From NCBI GenBank assembly GCA_030619405.1, contig JAUXBK010000101.1, forward strand, positions 1 through 9,075: a stretch of DNA of 9,075 nucleotides, given 5' to 3'. Source of the stretch: Sedimenticola sp. (lineage in GTDB: Bacteria; Pseudomonadota; Gammaproteobacteria; Chromatiales; Chromatiaceae). Below are positions 1 through 5,778 of the stretch, one piece after another. Below the pieces are notes generated by a model. The model was not told where the DNA came from, did no database searches, and saw nothing but the letters and a program-made list of their open reading frames with translations. Both the position numbers and the translations under genes were made by a program. The stretch's first letter is position 1, and the number at the start of each line of letters is the position of its first letter.

Positions 1-63
1 CAGATTTTTCCATTATTTGAGGCGAATATTGGGCATATTTAACGAAAATAATGGGGAAATCTG
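1..63. repeat. Long AT-rich inverted repeat (hairpin)
   Basis: The left arm (1-18) begins cagatttttccattattt and the right arm (46-63) is aaataatggggaaatctg. They pair over 18 positions, with two T/G mismatches that become G-U pairs in plus-strand RNA. The 27-base loop contains a further 5-bp stem, aatat with atatt, around tgggc. No T-tract follows on either strand in the way an intrinsic terminator would have. The hairpin could be subterminal structure of a mobile element or could shield an element from read-through transcription. Confidence 0.6.
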
Positions 64-112
64 GCCAAATCCAGCTTTTCCGCAGTAGGCCCTCTATTCT
101 CGGACAGCCTCC
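1..112. mobile_element. Putative end of an insertion-sequence-like element (non-coding)
   Basis: No gene is visible here. Bases 1-18 and 46-63 form an 18-bp inverted repeat, perfect in plus-strand RNA if two G-U pairs are allowed, and a smaller inner stem (25-29 with 35-39) lies in its loop. About 30 bp further on is tattctcggacagcc (95-109), which on the minus strand reads ggctgtccgagaata and resembles the outer terminal repeat of an IS. The AT-rich hairpin stands out against the GC-rich neighbours. A subterminal hairpin plus a terminal motif fits the non-coding edge of a transposon whose transposase would lie left of the window. No transposase, partner terminal repeat or target duplication can be seen, so the class is unassigned. 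It could instead be an ordinary AT-rich intergenic hairpin. Confidence 0.35.
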
Positions 113-130
113 TAGTACTAACGTTTAAAG

Positions 131-508
131 GGGGAGCCGGCCTGTAAGCCGGGTTCTGTCGAGAATGGTCATTCATCTGGGACGTGCGTCACCGCACGCC
201 TCTAGCGGCCTACCCGGGGGCCGTGCGGACCACACGTTGCGGCGTCAGCCGGCTGCCCCCCTATTTGGCCTTGCTCCGGGTAGGGTTTACCCTGCCACTG
301 CTGTTGCCAGCAGCGCGGTGCGCTCTTACCGCACCATTTCACCCTTACCCGCCACCGCTCGAAGGCGGCAAACAGGCGGTATATTTTCTGCGGCACTTTC
401 CGTAGGCTTGCGCCCCCCAGGCATTACCTGGCACCCTGTCCTTTGGAGCCCGGACTTTCCTCCCTCCCACCTTAACGGTGGAAACGCGACCATCCGGCCG
501 ACTCCCTG
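131..508 (-). ncRNA. rnpB: RNase P RNA (catalytic M1 RNA), bacterial type A
   Basis: This is the catalytic RNA of ribonuclease P, which trims the 5' leader from pre-tRNAs together with the small protein RnpA. Read on the minus strand, the universally conserved blocks appear in order. They are gaggaaagtccgggc (complement of 448-462, CR I/P4 5' strand), the ggtgccaggtaat stretch just after it, taagggtgaaatggtgcggt with aagagcgcaccg (about 315-350), the cggagcaaggccaaatag block (about 265-285), agatgaatgac (about 169-179), and acagaacccggcttac (144-159, CR V/P4 3' strand). The ends were set by pairing P1: gggagtcggcc at the 5' end matches ggccggctccc at the 3' end with one G-U pair. The length of about 378 nt is close to the 377 nt of the E. 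coli RNA. It is transcribed leftward, divergently from argD. No intrinsic terminator is seen before the IS-like end about 20 bp beyond its 3' end. End positions may be off by a few bases. Confidence 0.97.
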
Positions 509-544
509 GTTCATTAAGGTAAGGGCTGTCCAGCCCATATACAA
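509..544 (-). promoter_or_regulatory. Candidate rnpB promoter
   Basis: On the minus strand there is a TTGTAT (complement of 539-544) and, after a 17-base spacer, TACCTT (complement of 516-521). This would start transcription near 508, the 5' end inferred from P1 pairing. Each box matches the sigma-70 consensus at only three of six positions, so the support is mainly the spacing and location. A 6-bp palindrome (gggctg/cagccc, 523-536) lies in the spacer. Confidence 0.25.
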
Positions 545-578
545 GCCCCGTTGCCCCGCCCGGTCACAATTGTCTGCT

Positions 579-603
579 GGTTCCCACGCTCTGCGTGGGA
601 ACC
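579..603. repeat. REP-like palindrome, copy 1
   Basis: An 11-bp perfect stem (ggttcccacgc paired with gcgtgggaacc) encloses the 3-base core tct. The flanks extend the pairing imperfectly to about 577-606 (ctgg...cccag). This is a well-known kind of dispersed intergenic palindrome in proteobacteria and other phyla, often attributed to REP elements mobilised by RAYT (Y1-type) transposases. No RAYT gene is in the window. Confidence 0.8.
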
Positions 604-654
604 CAGTCCGGGGTTGGGGGATGAAACCAGACGGCGCAGGAGCACCGCGGGGTA

Positions 655-679
655 CGTTCCCACGCAGAGCGTGGGAACG
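655..679. repeat. REP-like palindrome, copy 2, inverted relative to copy 1
   Basis: An 11-bp perfect stem (cgttcccacgc paired with gcgtgggaacg) encloses the core aga, the reverse complement of the tct core of copy 1. The two copies differ only at the outermost stem base pair and the core orientation, and lie 51 bp apart. A head-to-head pair like this is the arrangement seen in BIME-type REP doublets. Confidence 0.8.
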
Positions 680-685
680 ATGGAA

Positions 686-712
686 TTCTTCGTGCTCTTC
701 GTCTCCTTCGTC
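686..712. repeat. Three 9-bp tandem units (TTCGT-containing)
   Basis: The units ttcttcgtg, ctcttcgtc and tccttcgtc follow one another directly, sharing the core ctTCGT. They begin 7 bp after the second REP-like palindrome. Short tandem strings of this kind recur between genes in many proteobacteria. No function is claimed, and three imperfect short units could be chance. Confidence 0.4.
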
Positions 713-761
713 ATTGCACCATGTTGCCAGATGGAGAATTACTATCCAATAAAATCGCTTA

Positions 762-790
762 TTGCATCAATACCTATTCACAGGTAGCAT
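762..790 (+). promoter_or_regulatory. Candidate argD promoter
   Basis: TTGCAT (762-767) and TAGCAT (785-790) are separated by exactly 17 bases. The first matches the -35 consensus at three positions and the second matches TATAAT at four. Transcription would start near 797, leaving a leader of about 90 nt before the argD start. The boxes are in the AT-richer part of the spacer, as expected for a promoter. Confidence 0.35.
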
Positions 791-887
791 AAACGGTTTT
801 CCCGTGTAATTTAGGTTTTTTCAGGGGCGGTCCAGGCGATTGCAGGGCTGCCTTTTGTTTTTCAGGGATGCACGGAGACGCAAAACC

Positions 888-2063
888 ATGCCGCACGCAT
901 TGATGGCAACTTACCAACGACTTCCCGTCAGCTTCCAGCGCGGCGAAGGGGCCTGGCTGTGGGACAGCGAGGGGAAGCGCTATCTGGATGCCCTCTCCGG
1001 CATCGCCGTATGCGGGCTGGGTCATGCCCACCCCGCCGTCAGCGAGGCCCTCTGCCGGCAGGCCGGGGAACTGATCCACACCTCCAACCTGTACCGAATA
1101 CCGCTGCAGGAACAGCTGGGGGATGCGCTCACCGAGGCAGCCCGGATGGAACGGGTATTCTTCTGCAACTCCGGGGCCGAGGCCAACGAGGCGGCGATCA
1201 AGCTGGCACGACTCCACGGCCACCGGAAGGGGATCGAAAAACCGGTCATCCTGGTAATGGAGGAGAGCTTTCACGGCCGCACCCTGGCCACCCTCTCCGC
1301 CACCGGCAACCGCAAGGTCCAGGCCGGGTTCGAGCCCCTGGTTCAGGGCTTTGCCCGGGTCCCGTTCGGTGATATCGAGAGCGTACGCGCAGTCGCCGAA
1401 AACAGCCCAAACATCGTGGCCGTTCTGGTGGAACCGATCCAGGGTGAAGGTGGTATCAACATCCCTCCAGAGCCCTATCTGCAACAATTGAGAGAGGTGT
1501 GTGACCAGCAGCAGTGGCTGCTGATGCTGGACGAGATCCAGACCGGCATGGGCCGTAGCGGCCGCATGTTCTCCCACCAGCACAACGCTATAGTCCCGGA
1601 TGTCATGACCCTGGCCAAAGGCTTGGGCAACGGCGTACCCATTGGCGCCTGTCTGGCCTGTGGCGGCGCCGCAGAGGTGCTGGGAGCCGGCAGTCATGGA
1701 TCCACCTTTGGCGGCAACCCACTGGCCTGCGCCGCCGGTCTGGCGGTGCTGAAGACCCTGGAGCAGGAACAGCTGTTATCCAGGGCGGAGGCCCTTGGTG
1801 CACGCCTGCTGAGCCGCTTTGCCGACGCCCTGGCAGGCGCAGCCGGGATCGAGGAGATTCGCGGCCAGGGACTGCTGATCGGAATCGAACTGGACCGCCC
1901 CTGCGCAACGTTGGTGACCCTGGCCCTGGAGCAGGGTCTGCTGATCAACGTGACGGCAGAACGCGTAGTCAGACTGCTGCCGCCACTCATTCTGACCGAC
2001 AACGAGGCAGACCTGCTGGTGGAACAACTCTCTCACCTGCTGACGGATTTTCTCAACAGGTGA
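888..2063 (+). CDS. argD: Acetylornithine aminotransferase (class III PLP transaminase)
   Basis: ArgD is a cytoplasmic enzyme that transfers an amino group from glutamate to N-acetylglutamate semialdehyde, giving N2-acetylornithine in arginine synthesis; many family members also act on succinyl-diaminopimelate semialdehyde for lysine. Of the 391 residues, visible class III landmarks are the phosphate-binding NSGAEAN (94-100), the SFHGRT block (127-132), the cofactor aspartate in LDEIQTG (D215), the Schiff-base lysine in TLAKGLGNG (K244), and GSTFGGNPLA (271-280). The length is normal and the frame intact. I chose the ATG at 888 because GGAG lies 10 bases upstream and the protein then begins MPHALMATYQRLPVSF, as ArgD proteins usually do. 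An in-frame ATG at 840 would add an N-terminal extension unlike the family, and one at 903 is a second possibility. argF follows after 184 bp. The paralogues AstC and GabT are alternatives, but the neighbouring argF favours ArgD. Confidence 0.95.
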   Translation: MPHALMATYQRLPVSFQRGEGAWLWDSEGKRYLDALSGIAVCGLGHAHPAVSEALCRQAGELIHTSNLYRIPLQEQLGDALTEAARMERVFFCNSGAEANEAAIKLARLHGHRKGIEKPVILVMEESFHGRTLATLSATGNRKVQAGFEPLVQGFARVPFGDIESVRAVAENSPNIVAVLVEPIQGEGGINIPPEPYLQQLREVCDQQQWLLMLDEIQTGMGRSGRMFSHQHNAIVPDVMTLAKGLGNGVPIGACLACGGAAEVLGAGSHGSTFGGNPLACAAGLAVLKTLEQEQLLSRAEALGARLLSRFADALAGAAGIEEIRGQGLLIGIELDRPCATLVTLALEQGLLINVTAERVVRLLPPLILTDNEADLLVEQLSHLLTDFLNR

Positions 2064-2118
2064 TGGGGTCATCTTTCCATGGTCAGGAACGTTCATGAAA
2101 TAACTTACGCATTCTGAC

Positions 2119-2133
2119 GGGGCTTTTTGCCCC
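2119..2133 (+). terminator. Weak hairpin after argD, possible terminator
   Basis: ggggc and gcccc form a 5-bp GC stem around a loop of five T, 55 bp beyond the argD stop. No T-run follows the stem, so it lacks the classic intrinsic terminator tail. Termination here is uncertain and read-through into argF is possible. Confidence 0.2.
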
Positions 2134-2150
2134 TGCTCAATCCATCTCTT

Positions 2151-2170
2151 ATCCGCGTCAATCCGCGGCT
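2151..2170. repeat. 10-bp direct repeat upstream of argF
   Basis: atccgcgtca is followed at once by atccgcggct, two copies of ATCCGCG with a 10-bp period. Similar paired strings occur between genes in several proteobacterial genomes as far as I recall, so it may be a fragment of a dispersed repeat. No function is evident. Confidence 0.35.
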
Positions 2171-2171
2171 A

Positions 2172-2234
2172 TAGATTTTTATTCGTAATAGCACATTCTC
2201 CCCCTGCCCCCCCCCTTAAAATTTAGTTAATAAT
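2172..2234 (+). promoter_or_regulatory. AT-rich argF leader with poly-C tract and possible half ARG box
   Basis: The sequence tagatttttattcg (2172-2185) resembles one ArgR box (TGAAT-N4-ATTCA): the ATTC half and the W-rich centre fit, but the left half is poor and no second box is found 21 bp away. A run of nine C follows at 2207-2215. AATAAT (2229-2234) is a five-of-six match to a -10 box, but the C run falls where its -35 would be. The leader just before the start codon has no clear Shine-Dalgarno sequence. The exact promoter is unproven. Confidence 0.2.
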
Positions 2235-2247
2235 TGAAAAAACAGTG

Positions 2248-3180
2248 ATGGACAACGACAACCCAGCCTCACCCAGACACTTTCTCTCCCTGCTGGATTT
2301 CTCCCCCCGGGAACTGAGGAGATTGATCGAGCGGGCGATCGAGCTCAAGGCGATGCTGGGCCGGGGCGAGAACTACAGCCCGCTCAGCGGTCGAACCCTC
2401 GGCATGATCTTCGAGAAATCCTCTACCCGGACCCGGGTCTCGTTCGAAGTGGGGATGACCCAGCTTGGCGGCCACGCCCTGTTTCTCTCGTCCCGGGACA
2501 CCCAGCTGGGCCGGGGCGAGCCGATCGAGGACAGTGCCCGGGTGCTGTCACGGATGGTGGACTGCATCATAATCCGCACTTTCCAGCATGAGACGGTAGA
2601 GCGTTTCGCCAACCACTCCCGGGTACCGGTCATCAACGCACTGACCGACCTGCTCCACCCCTGCCAGCTGCTGGCGGATATGCAGACCTGGTTCGAGCAC
2701 CGGGGAGACATCAGCGGCCGGCTGGTGACCTGGATCGGCGATGGCAACAACATGTGCCACTCCTATATCAATGCCGCGCGCCAGTTCGACTTCAGGCTGA
2801 ACATCGCCTGCCCCGAGGGCTACGAGCCCGATGTCGCGATCCTGGAACCGGCCGGGGAGCGCTGCCGCATCATCCACGACCCCGTAGCCGCAGCGGAAGG
2901 GGCGGACCTGATCGTCACCGATGTCTGGGCCAGCATGGGCCAGGAGGAGGAGCAGGCCCGGCGTGAAGAAGCGTTCGCCGGTTACCAGGTAAACGACGCC
3001 ATCATGGCCAGCGCCGCCAAACAGGCCCTGTTCATGCACTGCCTCCCGGCCCACCGGGGCGAAGAGGTGAGCGCAGCGGTCATCGATGGACCCCAGAGCA
3101 TAGTCTGGGACGAGGCAGAAAACCGGCTGCACGCCCAGAAGGCGCTGCTGGAGATCCTGATGGGAAGCTGGCAGGCCTGA
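2248..3180 (+). CDS. argF: Ornithine carbamoyltransferase, anabolic
   Basis: The cytoplasmic enzyme joins carbamoyl phosphate and ornithine to make citrulline, the sixth step of arginine synthesis. Its 310 residues carry the family signatures: the carbamoyl-phosphate loop SSTRTR (58-63), HPCQ (137-140), DGNNM (165-169), the ornithine-binding SMG loop in DVWASMG (225-231), and the cysteine motif HCLPAHRGEE (264-273). The SMG loop together with HCLP separates it from aspartate carbamoyltransferase. Length and frame are normal. The start is ATG 2248; GTG 2245, one codon earlier, is equally possible because no clear ribosome-binding site precedes either. It follows argD on the same strand, so the two probably serve one pathway, though the 184-bp spacer leaves room for a separate promoter. 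A catabolic ArcB is less likely because no arcA or arcC is nearby. Confidence 0.95.
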   Translation: MDNDNPASPRHFLSLLDFSPRELRRLIERAIELKAMLGRGENYSPLSGRTLGMIFEKSSTRTRVSFEVGMTQLGGHALFLSSRDTQLGRGEPIEDSARVLSRMVDCIIIRTFQHETVERFANHSRVPVINALTDLLHPCQLLADMQTWFEHRGDISGRLVTWIGDGNNMCHSYINAARQFDFRLNIACPEGYEPDVAILEPAGERCRIIHDPVAAAEGADLIVTDVWASMGQEEEQARREEAFAGYQVNDAIMASAAKQALFMHCLPAHRGEEVSAAVIDGPQSIVWDEAENRLHAQKALLEILMGSWQA

Positions 3181-3364
3181 CGGCCAGCAGAACTGTAGCG
3201 TTATCTAAGGGTCTGCTACTCCAAATAACTTCCACCTACTTGCATCCGGGCCGGGAAAAGGACAGGATAGGTACTCGTACCGGCGCCCACCCTTAAGCGA
3301 GCAACGAGGCTCGAAGATACCACGGGCGTCAGTTGTAATAACCGTCACAAAGCAGTATTCGCGT
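3181..3364. other. Spacer between argF and moxR
   Basis: This 184-bp spacer is the only sizeable gap before the moxR operon, so the operon promoter probably lies here or further upstream. Visible structure is limited to small inverted repeats: agcaga/tctgct (3186-3191 with 3212-3217), ggtac/gtacc (3270-3274 with 3277-3281) and cgagc/gctcg (3299-3303 with 3309-3313). TGTAATAA at 3335-3342 could hold a -10 box, but I find no matching -35. No T-tailed terminator for argF is evident. Confidence 0.5.
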
Positions 3365-4321
3365 ATGAACCCCACAGATCTGGATCCAGTCCGGGAGCAC
3401 CTCGCCTCCCGCGTCATCGGACAACAAAAATTTATCGACAGCATGCTGGTCTGCCTGCTGAGTAACGGCCATCTGCTGGTGGAGGGCATGCCCGGCCTGG
3501 CCAAGACCACTGCGGTCAAGGTGCTTTCGGAATCGATCGAGGGTGACTTTCAGCGGGTCCAGTTCACCCCTGACCTGCTCCCTTCCGACTTGGTCGGCAC
3601 CGACATCTACCGCCACGAAAAAGGCGAGTTCGAGTTCCGGCCCGGCCCCCTGTTCCATAACATCCTGCTGGCGGACGAGGTCAACCGGGCCCCGGCCAAG
3701 GTGCAGTCGGCGCTGCTGGAGGCGATGGGGGAATATCAGATCACCGTTGGTCAACGTACCTATCCGCTGCCGGATCTGTTCATGGTACTGGCGACCCAGA
3801 ACCCGATCGAACAGGAGGGTACCTATCATCTGCCGGAGGCCCAGCTGGACCGCTTCCTGATGCAGGTATGGGTCGACTACCCATCCCGCGACGACGAACT
3901 GCTGATCCTGGAGCTGGACAGCCAGCAACAGAAGAGCCCTCCACCCGATCCAGCCCGGCGCCTCTCCCAGGCACATCTGTTCGCCATGCGGCGGGACGTG
4001 GCCAACGTCTTCCTGGACCCGAAACTGAACAGCTATATCGTCGACCTGGTGCAAGCCACACGTAACCCGGCGGCCTACGATGACACCCTCGCCCGCTGGT
4101 GTCGCTTCGGCGCCTCTCCACGCGCCTCTATTGCGCTGGCCCGTTGTGCCCGTGCCCAGGCCTGGCTCGAAGGGGAAGAGTTCGTATCACCCAGCCATAT
4201 CCAGAAGGTGGCCCCTGAGATCCTGCGTCACAGGATACTGCTCACCTTCGAGGCGGAGGCGGAAGGGGTCACCAATGACAACTTTGTCGCACGTCTGCTG
4301 GACATGGTCGCCATTCCCTGA
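3365..4321 (+). CDS. moxR: MoxR-family AAA+ ATPase
   Basis: MoxR proteins are cytoplasmic AAA+ ATPases that act as chaperone-like or maturation factors for partner proteins, usually encoded beside DUF58 and VWA proteins. The 318 residues show Walker A GMPGLAKT (41-48), Walker B LLADE (101-105) followed by NRAP, sensor 1 ATQNP (N146), a likely arginine finger in LPEAQLDRF (R163), and sensor 2 GASPRAS (R253). The C-terminal helical lid (about 195-318) has the usual MoxR pattern. All ATPase residues are present, so it should be active. The ATG at 3365 gives the typical N-terminus just ahead of VIGQQ, but no strong Shine-Dalgarno is seen before it. It leads the operon; the DUF58 gene begins 15 bp after its stop. 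The family call is firm and the client protein is unknown. Confidence 0.95.
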   Translation: MNPTDLDPVREHLASRVIGQQKFIDSMLVCLLSNGHLLVEGMPGLAKTTAVKVLSESIEGDFQRVQFTPDLLPSDLVGTDIYRHEKGEFEFRPGPLFHNILLADEVNRAPAKVQSALLEAMGEYQITVGQRTYPLPDLFMVLATQNPIEQEGTYHLPEAQLDRFLMQVWVDYPSRDDELLILELDSQQQKSPPPDPARRLSQAHLFAMRRDVANVFLDPKLNSYIVDLVQATRNPAAYDDTLARWCRFGASPRASIALARCARAQAWLEGEEFVSPSHIQKVAPEILRHRILLTFEAEAEGVTNDNFVARLLDMVAIP

Positions 4322-4336
4322 GCAGGTACTGAATAA

Positions 4337-5257
4337 ATGGCGCTGTATCCCCGCCTGGATGACCTGCTGGAGCTGAGGCACCAGGCCCGTACCCTGGGCA
4401 TGGCATCCCATCACCTGGTCAGCTCCAGTTTCACGGGTCTCTACGCCTCGGTTTTCCGCGGCACCGGCCTCGATTTCGAGGAGGTGCGGGAGTACCGGGA
4501 GGGGGACGATGTACGCAATATGGACTGGAAGGTCACCGCCCGCACCAACAGCCCCCACCTCAAGATGTTCCGGGAGGAACGGGAGCGCAGCGTGGTCCTC
4601 TGCGTAGACCAGGGCCCGCACATGAATTTCGGCACCCGGGGTACCTTCAAATCGATCCAGGCCGCCCGCTCCGCCGCTCTGCTGGGCTGGGCGGCAAGCA
4701 GCCTCAACGACCGGGTCGGTGGACTGCTGTTCGGCGATGCCACCACCGGGCCGAGACACTTCCGCCCCACCAAGGACCGGCGTGCCCTGTGGCGCCTGTT
4801 GAAGGCGCTCACTACGCCCAGCGAAGGGGGTGAGCCCACCCAGGATCCCCTGCTTGGCACCCTGCAGCAGGCGGACAAGGGGACCACCACCGGCAGCCTC
4901 ATCTTCGTCATCGCCGACCTGAACCGGGAGGTGACCACCCTGGAGTCGACCCTCGGCCGGCTGTGCCAGCGTCACACCCTGGTGCTGGTGCCAGTGGACG
5001 ACCTGGCGGACCGGGAACTCCCGGACATGGGCCAGGCCACCTTCACCGACTCCGAAGGGAATCTGGTGGAGATCGATACCACCGACGCCAAGGGGCGCAA
5101 GATCTACCGGGAGGAGTGGATACACCACCGCCAGGAGCTGACCGGGGTGGCCAACCGTTTCGGTATCCCACTGATCCCGGTGGAGACGGATCAGGACGTC
5201 CACAGCTCACTGATGCGCGGCATGCGCTTCAGCGGCCGCACCAGGATCCTGCGCTGA
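4337..5257 (+). CDS. DUF58 domain protein (VWA-like adaptor of the MoxR operon)
   Basis: DUF58 proteins accompany MoxR ATPases and are thought to link the ATPase to the membrane-bound VWA proteins. The 306-residue protein has the defining DUF58 segment, with REYREGDDVRNMDW at about 51-64 and W-K-x-T-A-R-T just after. A VWA-like fold follows, starting with the hydrophobic strand VVLCVD (86-91). The metal site there reads DQGPHM (91-96) where an intact site would be DxSxS, so two serines are missing and metal binding is doubtful. No membrane segment or signal peptide is visible, so it is probably cytoplasmic. The start follows a weak AGG about 10 bases upstream. The stop overlaps the next start by one base (TGATG), suggesting coupled translation. 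Confidence 0.92.
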   Translation: MALYPRLDDLLELRHQARTLGMASHHLVSSSFTGLYASVFRGTGLDFEEVREYREGDDVRNMDWKVTARTNSPHLKMFREERERSVVLCVDQGPHMNFGTRGTFKSIQAARSAALLGWAASSLNDRVGGLLFGDATTGPRHFRPTKDRRALWRLLKALTTPSEGGEPTQDPLLGTLQQADKGTTTGSLIFVIADLNREVTTLESTLGRLCQRHTLVLVPVDDLADRELPDMGQATFTDSEGNLVEIDTTDAKGRKIYREEWIHHRQELTGVANRFGIPLIPVETDQDVHSSLMRGMRFSGRTRILR

Positions 5258-5778
5258 TGCCGGTACAGCTGAGAGACATCCATGGGCTCGACCCCATCTC
5301 CTGGTGGCCACCGGCCATGGGGGTGTGGGTGGGGCTGCTGCTGGGCATACTGCTGCTGTTGCTGCTGGCAGTGATCGTCCGTTACCTGATCCTCTATCCA
5401 CCGGGCAGCTGGCGCAGTGCCGCCAGGGCCGCGGTGCGGGCGCTGCAGCGCAAACGCCATCAACTGACACCCAAGGAGACTGCCAGCCGGTTATCCGAGC
5501 TGCTGCGCCGTATCGCCATGGCCCGCTTCGGGCGGGAGGGACTGGCCAGCCTGACCGGCAGAGAGTGGCTCGAGCGGCTGCAGCTGTCCGATTCCAGCGG
5601 GTTTCCCTGGGAAGAGAAAGGAGAGATCCTGATCACTCTCCCGTATGCCCCGGATGACCAGCAGGTAAAACCCGGCCAGATCGATGAACTGATCGAGGCC
5701 ACCCTGGACCTGATCGGCAGCAGCCGTGAAGATGCCCGGCGACAGCAACGACGCTGGCTGAGGGGGGACGATGTTTGA
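5257..5778 (+). CDS. DUF4381 single-pass membrane protein
   Basis: This is a 173-residue protein with one strong membrane helix (about 21-46, leucine-rich) after a short N-terminus reading LRDIHGLDPISWWPPAMG. That pattern matches DUF4381 proteins, which sit between DUF58 and VWA genes in MoxR operons. The rest (about 50-173) is a soluble, basic and helical region, rich in Arg from 52 to 90 and again at 158-169. By the positive-inside rule the basic tail is probably cytoplasmic, so it could tether the MoxR/DUF58 pair to the membrane near the VWA proteins; that role is inference. The ATG at 5257 shares one base with the DUF58 stop and has AGGA about 10 bases upstream. Its end overlaps the next gene by 8 bp. 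The biochemical function is unknown. Confidence 0.85.
   Translation: MPVQLRDIHGLDPISWWPPAMGVWVGLLLGILLLLLLAVIVRYLILYPPGSWRSAARAAVRALQRKRHQLTPKETASRLSELLRRIAMARFGREGLASLTGREWLERLQLSDSSGFPWEEKGEILITLPYAPDDQQVKPGQIDELIEATLDLIGSSREDARRQQRRWLRGDDV

Larger units (their letters stand above)
509..887. other. 379-bp non-coding region between divergent rnpB and argD
   Basis: No convincing gene is present; the open frames here have no recognisable protein character and run into rnpB. The region holds a candidate rnpB promoter, two REP-like palindromes (579-603 and 655-679), a three-unit 9-bp tandem repeat (686-712), and an AT-richer stretch (about 735-830) with a candidate argD promoter. The bases just before argD include T-rich tracts near 814-830 and 852-862 without a strong preceding stem. 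Confidence 0.7.

Noticed and set aside
579..712. CRISPR-like arrangement of repeats
   Set aside because: There are only two palindromes in opposite orientation with a single 51-bp gap, and no cas gene. A REP doublet explains it.
165..752. 195-residue plus-strand open frame over rnpB and the REP region
   Set aside because: Most of it is the complement of the conserved RNase P RNA, and the rest translates the REP palindromes. It has no protein features.
841..862. Intrinsic terminator just before argD (gcag/ctgc followed by T-rich sequence)
   Set aside because: The stem is only four base pairs with a tiny loop, and it sits between the candidate argD promoter and its start codon.
774..1697. 307-residue minus-strand open frame over argD
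   Set aside because: It is an antisense shadow of a GC-rich gene with no recognisable family, while the plus strand encodes a complete ArgD.
4187..5203. 338-residue minus-strand open frame over the moxR end and the DUF58 gene
   Set aside because: It is an antisense shadow. It crosses two real genes and has the Gly/Val/Gln-rich composition typical of GC-rich antisense frames.
4963..5778. 271-residue version of the DUF4381 protein starting inside the DUF58 gene
   Set aside because: The first 98 codons are DUF58 sequence read in the wrong frame. The ATG at 5257 gives the family-typical N-terminus.
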